A DNA stretch of 41,854 bases from Halomonas sp. SpR1. GTDB lineage: Bacteria; Pseudomonadota; Gammaproteobacteria; Pseudomonadales; Halomonadaceae. Made by a program: the position numbers and the translations under genes. Positions 41,707 to 41,854 of the stretch are shown here, piece by piece (position 1 is the first letter of the stretch; each line of letters starts with the position of its first letter). The notes under the pieces are model-generated. The model saw nothing but the letters and a program-made list of their open reading frames with translations. It was not told the DNA's origin and ran no database searches. The stretch spans positions 1 to 41,854 of the forward strand of contig NZ_JAUAMB010000041.1 in NCBI RefSeq assembly GCF_031010175.1. The letters run 5' to 3'.

Positions 41707-41733
41707 AAAACCCCGCCAAACGCGGGGTTTTTT
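41707..41733 (+). terminator. Rho-independent terminator of cspA
   Basis: CCCCGC and GCGGGG arms (41711-41716 and 41722-41727), a 5-base loop, four preceding A residues and a run of six T residues. It is the attachment site for the following intron. Confidence 0.93.
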
Positions 41734-41738
41734 GTGTC

Positions 41739-41854
41739 GTGCGCCAGGCATGGCGCGCAGCGCCTTGACAGGCGCTGTTCCTGGGGGTGGTGCCTCAGGA
41801 TGACTTGGGGGTGAAAGTCCCCTGCACGCCCGGCAAGGGGAAGTGCTAGCCGAC
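41739..41854 (+). mobile_element. 5' end of a class IIC group II intron
   Basis: Starts GTGCGCCAGGCATGGCG, which lines up with the intron 5' end of Oceanobacillus iheyensis (GTGTGCCCGGCATGGG) in all but a few bases, and continues with paired segments of domain I (GGCGC...GCGCC-type stems and the GTGAAAGTCCCC element) to the window edge. It begins five bases after the T-run of the cspA terminator; class C introns typically insert just downstream of terminator hairpins. The rest of the ribozyme and the reverse transcriptase lie outside the window. Confidence 0.85.

Noticed and set aside
1..41854. tRNA, rRNA, CRISPR arrays, prophage or IS transposase genes
   Set aside because: None was recognised on either strand; the introns at the edges are the only mobile elements seen.

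Overview
The window looks like chromosomal DNA of a marine or halophilic gammaproteobacterium, most probably Halomonas or a close relative. This is inferred from the gene repertoire (SstT, AzlCD, a DddC/DddA-like pair, DASS carrier, SbcCD, very large cyclic-glucan synthase) and moderately GC-rich coding; no rRNA or tRNA gene is present to confirm it. Both ends lie in class IIC group II introns of the same orientation: the left edge holds domains V and VI of one copy (1-126), the right edge the first 116 bases of another (from 41739). The window is therefore probably bounded by copies of a repeated retroelement, with about 41.6 kb of ordinary chromosome between.

Layout. (i) 172-6411: Fur-type iron uptake locus, with a FecE-like ATPase and a TonB-dependent receptor diverging from a Fur-box-like site, and a convergent fecB-fecC-fecD operon. 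(ii) 6520-8101: azlD, azlC and an XRE-cupin regulator, tightly overlapped, behind a perfect 32-bp palindrome; then an MFS carrier and the Na+/Ser-Thr symporter SstT. (iii) 11154-20337: a small helical protein and a 2905-residue cyclic beta-1,2-glucan synthase. (iv) 20928-29796: DASS carrier, pncC-nadE (NAD recycling), sbcD-sbcC (DNA-end processing), a DUF533 protein and pgpA. (v) 29903-36123: a Sad-like aldehyde dehydrogenase divergent from an Fe-alcohol dehydrogenase, an NCS2-like permease and a PAS/AAA+ sigma-54 activator; a near-consensus sigma-54 promoter precedes the alcohol dehydrogenase. (vi) 36141-41246: exported MsrA, then a LysR regulator divergent from mmsA/dddC-like and GMC (DddA-like) genes, a likely 3-hydroxypropionate-to-acetyl-CoA route. 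(vii) 41451-41733: a cold-shock protein with a strong terminator, immediately followed by the right-hand intron.

Most genes belong to known families. The most interesting items are the intron pair and its insertion behind the csp terminator, the sigma-54-controlled alcohol oxidation/transport module of unknown substrate, the large palindromic operator with a degenerate second copy 20 kb away, and a possible leader ORF overlapping the DASS carrier start.
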